Shown here in pieces: positions 61,436 through 64,000 of a DNA stretch of 64,000 nucleotides (its first letter is position 1; each line of letters opens with the position of its first letter). The stretch covers positions 186,001-250,000 of the forward strand of contig NZ_BCRJ01000003.1 in assembly GCF_001552535.1 (NCBI RefSeq), written 5' to 3'. Below the pieces are notes generated by a model, which was given only the letters and a program-made list of their open reading frames with translations, did no database searches and was not told the DNA's origin. A program made the position numbers and the translations under genes. Source of the stretch: Nocardioides jensenii JCM 1364 = NBRC 14755. GTDB lineage: Bacteria; Actinomycetota; Actinomycetes; Propionibacteriales; Nocardioidaceae.

Positions 61436-62881
61436 TCAGCAGGCAGCGGCGAGGTCCTCGGCCTCATTGGCGGCGTAGCCCTCGTCACGGGTTCCGATCG
61501 CGGCGCCGTTGGTGGAGGCGTTCTTCTTCGCCTTGCCCGGCTTGCCGGCCTTGCCCTCCGCCTTGTCGATGCCCTTCTTGATCATCGCCTTGATCTTGGC
61601 CAGGTCGGGGTGGGCGGTGTTGATCGCCGGCGGGACGATCGAGACCGAGGAGATCTTCTGGTCCTTGGCCTTCAGCGCCAGGTCCATGAACCTGGCGACC
61701 TGGCTCCCGGGCAGGTTCGTCTCGACCATCGACGATCCGGCGGAGGTGATCTCCTCGAAGTTGGTGATCACCTTCTTGGGGCTGATCTGAGTGGCGATCG
61801 CGTTCATCACGCACTTCTGCCGCGCCATGCGGGCGTAGTCGTCGGAGCCTTCACGGGAGCGGGCGTACCAGAGCGTCTCGAAGCCGCTGAGCTTGCGCTC
61901 TCCCGGCTCGATGTAGCCGGTGACGTCGCTGCCCAGGCCCCCGACCGGAATCCGGTCACGGACGTTGAGGGTGACCCCACCCACCGCGTCGACGAGATCC
62001 TTGAAGCCCTGGAGGTTGACCATGGCCCAGTAGTTGATCTTGAGGTCGGTGATGCCCTCGACGGCCATGATGGTGGCATCGATTCCCGGGTTCTTCGCCT
62101 TGCCGAAGAGGTCCTTGTTGTCGCCGGCCCAGGTCGAGACGCCGTTGAGGTAGCAGCCCTCGCAGTCGAACCCGTCGGGGAACTGCTCGTCCATCACCGA
62201 GCCCTTCCTGAACTTGAAGTTCTCGAGGTTGCGCGGGAGCCCGATCAGCACCGTGCGGCCGGTCTCCTCGTCGATGCTGGCGATCGTCATCGAGTCGGGG
62301 CGCAGGCCCCAGCGGCCGGCTCCGGAGTCACCGCCCATCAGCAGCACGTTGTAGCGCCCGTGCTCGGCGTTGCTGACCGGCCCGTCCCCGAACATGGTGA
62401 TCATGAAGTCGCGTTGGACGGTGACCAGATGCGCGCCGAAGAGCAGGGTGCCCACCACGGAGAAGCAGAGGACGCCGTTGAGGCCGACCGCGGCCAGGCG
62501 CTGGTTCTTGACCAGGGTCAGTGGTTGGCCGAGCCGCCACGCGTCGATGAAGAGGGCCGCCCACCCGATCGCGGCCAGCATCAGCACGAAGCGGATCAGG
62601 TTGAGGACATAGGGCGTCGAGCCCAGCCAGAAGACGAACGTGTGCGAGAACAGCCCGATCAGGAAGGCGAACGCCGCAAGGCCGACGAGACCGATGACGA
62701 TCCGGATCGCGATCCGACCGATGCGCTTGTTGCCCGCGACCAGCTGGGCCGATCCCGGCAGGAACAAGGTCATCACCATCAGGGTGATGGCACGACGGAA
62801 CCGCACCTTCGCTGCACGGTCCGTCTCTCGGGCGCTACCGCTGTGGCGATCGTGCAACCCGGGGGAAGATGCGGGTGGCAT
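61436..62881 (-). CDS. LytR-CpsA-Psr (LCP) family glycopolymer ligase
   Basis: A 481-residue membrane protein. Four hydrophobic segments lie in the first 165 residues (more than the single helix of most LCP proteins), then the LCP domain: NVLLMGGDSGAGRWGLRPDS, TVLIGLPRNLENF, YLNGVSTW, DAVGGVTLNVRDRIP, and WYARSREGSDDYARMARQKC. LCP enzymes attach lipid-linked polymers such as arabinogalactan to peptidoglycan, which fits the adjacent galactan genes. The C-terminal tail is Lys/Ala-rich. An MtrA-like repeat lies upstream. Confidence 0.9.
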   Translation of the reverse strand: MPPASSPGLHDRHSGSARETDRAAKVRFRRAITLMVMTLFLPGSAQLVAGNKRIGRIAIRIVIGLVGLAAFAFLIGLFSHTFVFWLGSTPYVLNLIRFVLMLAAIGWAALFIDAWRLGQPLTLVKNQRLAAVGLNGVLCFSVVGTLLFGAHLVTVQRDFMITMFGDGPVSNAEHGRYNVLLMGGDSGAGRWGLRPDSMTIASIDEETGRTVLIGLPRNLENFKFRKGSVMDEQFPDGFDCEGCYLNGVSTWAGDNKDLFGKAKNPGIDATIMAVEGITDLKINYWAMVNLQGFKDLVDAVGGVTLNVRDRIPVGGLGSDVTGYIEPGERKLSGFETLWYARSREGSDDYARMARQKCVMNAIATQISPKKVITNFEEITSAGSSMVETNLPGSQVARFMDLALKAKDQKISSVSIVPPAINTAHPDLAKIKAMIKKGIDKAEGKAGKPGKAKKNASTNGAAIGTRDEGYAANEAEDLAAAC

Positions 62882-62935
62882 CGACTGAGCCTCTCTGACT
62901 GGGGAAGAAATCAGTGACGTCAGTCAGTATCACCA

Positions 62936-62950
62936 GTCACAGGAGTCACA
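62936..62950. promoter_or_regulatory. MtrA-like direct repeat upstream of the LCP gene
   Basis: GTCACA-GGA-GTCACA: two identical half-sites 9 bp apart, 55-69 bases upstream of the LCP ATG (62,881), matching the place of the amidase copy. The shared 11-mer CACCAGTCACA is at 62,931-62,941, and a TCTTCCCC segment nearer the start codon (minus strand) is also shared. Confidence 0.62.
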
Positions 62951-62992
62951 TCGCGTTGCGACTCGCCGGGCAATGCGATCGGCCCGCCTCGC

Positions 62993-63517
62993 TCACACGT
63001 CCGTCGTACGGCCCCGGGCGATCTCCTCCTTGCCGGCCAGGCGATGGGCCCGCCGGATCTCGGCCTCGCGCAGCCGGCGCTCGTCGTCGGGGGTCTCCGG
63101 CACCAAGGCCGGCACCGTCCGGGAGTGGCCGGACTCGTCGATGGCGACGAACACGAAGTACGCCGAGGCCACGTGGACCGGGTGCCCGGAGGCATCGGTC
63201 CACGGCTCCGCCTCGATGCGAACACCCACCTCCATCGATGAGCGGCCCGCCCAGTTGACCTGCGCCGTGGTGCGCACGATGTCACCGACGTGCACGGGCT
63301 CGAGGAACGCCATCTCGTCCAACGCGGCAGTCACGGCCGGTCCGCCGCTGTGCCGCTGGGCCGCTGCACCGGCGGTCGAGTCGGCCAGCTTCATGATCTC
63401 CCCACCGTGCACGTTGCCGAGCAGGTTGGCGGAGGTCCCGTGCATCATCTCGGCCAGGGAGACCCTGGAGTAGGTCGGCGGGCGGCTGGCCGGCTGGTCG
63501 GGCAACAGAGCGGTCAT
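62993..63517 (-). CDS. Acyl-CoA thioesterase (hot-dog fold)
   Basis: A 174-residue thioesterase: RVSLAEMMHGTSANLLGNVH, GGEIMKLADSTAGAAAQRHS (the Asp is the usual catalytic residue), FLEPVHVGDIVRTTAQVNWA, SMEVGVRIEAE and YFVFVAIDESG. It hydrolyses acyl-CoA in the cytosol. One hot-dog domain is present, as in the YciA/BfiT-type enzymes. ATG 63,517 begins MTALLPDQ. It is divergent from the following LCP-like gene with 49 bp between. Confidence 0.88.
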   Translation of the reverse strand: MTALLPDQPASRPPTYSRVSLAEMMHGTSANLLGNVHGGEIMKLADSTAGAAAQRHSGGPAVTAALDEMAFLEPVHVGDIVRTTAQVNWAGRSSMEVGVRIEAEPWTDASGHPVHVASAYFVFVAIDESGHSRTVPALVPETPDDERRLREAEIRRAHRLAGKEEIARGRTTDV

Positions 63518-63566
63518 GCGGTGCAGATTAGCGGCCGGAGGGGGCCGCACCGGTACCGTCTGCCCC

Positions 63567-64000
63567 ATGGTTGACCGTCCCGAAGGCCCCGAACCGGGCA
63601 CACCTGAGTACGAATGGCTGTACGGCAAGGGCCCTCAGCGTCCCGACGAGCCTGCCGACTCCGACGCCACCCAGATCATTCCGCCCGGGCAGTCCCGTCC
63701 CGCGGCGAACCGTCCCGACCCAGGTCCGGAGCACACCCAGGTCATGCCCTCCGCAGAGCCCTACCGACAGCCCCAGCCGCCGGGCCAGCAGCCGCCCCAG
63801 CCCTCGCAGCCCGGACGTCCCGTCGCGCCCCCGCCCGGACACCAGCCACCCTCCGGCGGCGGCCGTGGCTTCGGTCTACGCCGCCCCCGGTTCCGCCCGC
63901 TGCGCTGGCTGATGCTGTTGCTGCTGCTGTGGCTGGCCTTCCTGATTGCGACGCCGATCTTCGCGTTCAACAAGATCTCGACGGTCGACGCGTTCCCGAG
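63567..64000 (+). CDS. Second LCP-type membrane protein, N-terminal part only
   Basis: The frame opens at ATG 63,567 and runs to the window end without a stop (144 codons). A cytosolic Pro/Gln-rich stretch of about 100 residues (YEWLYGKGPQRPDEPADSDA; HQPPSGGGRGFGLRRPRFRP) leads into a membrane helix (LMLLLLLWLAFLIATPIFAF) and then NKISTVDAFP, the pattern seen just before the LCP domain in actinobacterial LytR-type proteins. TACCGT lies 7 bases before the ATG. The catalytic domain is beyond the window, so the family call is an inference. Confidence 0.7.
   Translation, partial: MVDRPEGPEPGTPEYEWLYGKGPQRPDEPADSDATQIIPPGQSRPAANRPDPGPEHTQVMPSAEPYRQPQPPGQQPPQPSQPGRPVAPPPGHQPPSGGGRGFGLRRPRFRPLRWLMLLLLLWLAFLIATPIFAFNKISTVDAFP

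Overview
The window comes from a high-G+C actinobacterium, most likely a member of the Nocardioidaceae (Nocardioides-like). The support is a WhiB regulator, coenzyme F420 genes (cofD, cofE), a 180-kDa NAD-glutamate dehydrogenase, a galactan synthesis and export cluster (glf, glfT2, Wzm/Wzt-type ABC transporter, LytR-CpsA-Psr proteins), Ku plus LigD-type end joining, and many start codons sitting 5-7 bases after a -10-like hexamer, as expected for leaderless messages. Genus is an inference.

Left end (1-12,944): a tad/type II secretion ATPase gene (cpaF/tadA, minus strand) has been broken twice. A ~10.9-kb element (about 1,326-12,205) splits it after the Walker A region. A second element, whose minus-strand large serine recombinase runs off the left edge (1-1,037), cuts it again about 260 bp further on. 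The ~10.9-kb element carries a serine recombinase, a double-HTH protein, head-tail connector genes, HNH endonuclease, large terminase, portal, MuF-like protein, scaffold-like protein, major capsid protein and an adaptor. It has no tail, tape-measure, lysis or replication gene. It looks like a capsid-forming satellite or a phiRv1/phiRv2-like prophage element rather than a whole prophage, with a small cargo region (9,480-10,760) between scaffold and capsid genes.

Chromosomal region 13,138-24,727: ECF41-like sigma factor with DoxX protein; secreted transglycosylase-like protein; fatty acid desaturase with ferredoxin reductase, a cyclic-nucleotide-binding protein and a divergent TetR regulator with an operator-like palindrome; NarL/LuxR regulators with a histidine kinase; an Alg14-like glycosyltransferase subunit and a polyprenyl-phosphate sugar transferase. 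Region 24,728-36,196: LigD-type polymerase and ligase as separate genes, divergent ku, a soluble kinase-like ATPase, the 180-kDa glutamate dehydrogenase, twin DUF2505 genes and P5C dehydrogenase. Region 36,286-43,610: WS/DGAT-type acyltransferase, a cupredoxin-like lipoprotein with a membrane protein, TadZ/CpaE- and CpaB-like pilus genes, and a DUF5719 protein.

Region 43,607-64,000: a large membrane glycosyltransferase, whiB, cofD-cofE, DUF3105 protein, NDP-sugar pyrophosphorylase, TIGR03089 protein, then a mostly minus-strand cell-envelope block: LCP protein, two GT2 enzymes, glf, glfT2, Wzm permease, Wzt ATPase and a 1,004-residue amidase with FG-GAP repeats. These fit together as synthesis of UDP-galactofuranose, polymerisation of galactan, export across the membrane and attachment to peptidoglycan. 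The amidase and LCP genes share a GTCACA direct repeat at the same distance from their start codons, which resembles an MtrA site. An acyl-CoA thioesterase and the N-terminal part of a second LCP-type protein close the window.
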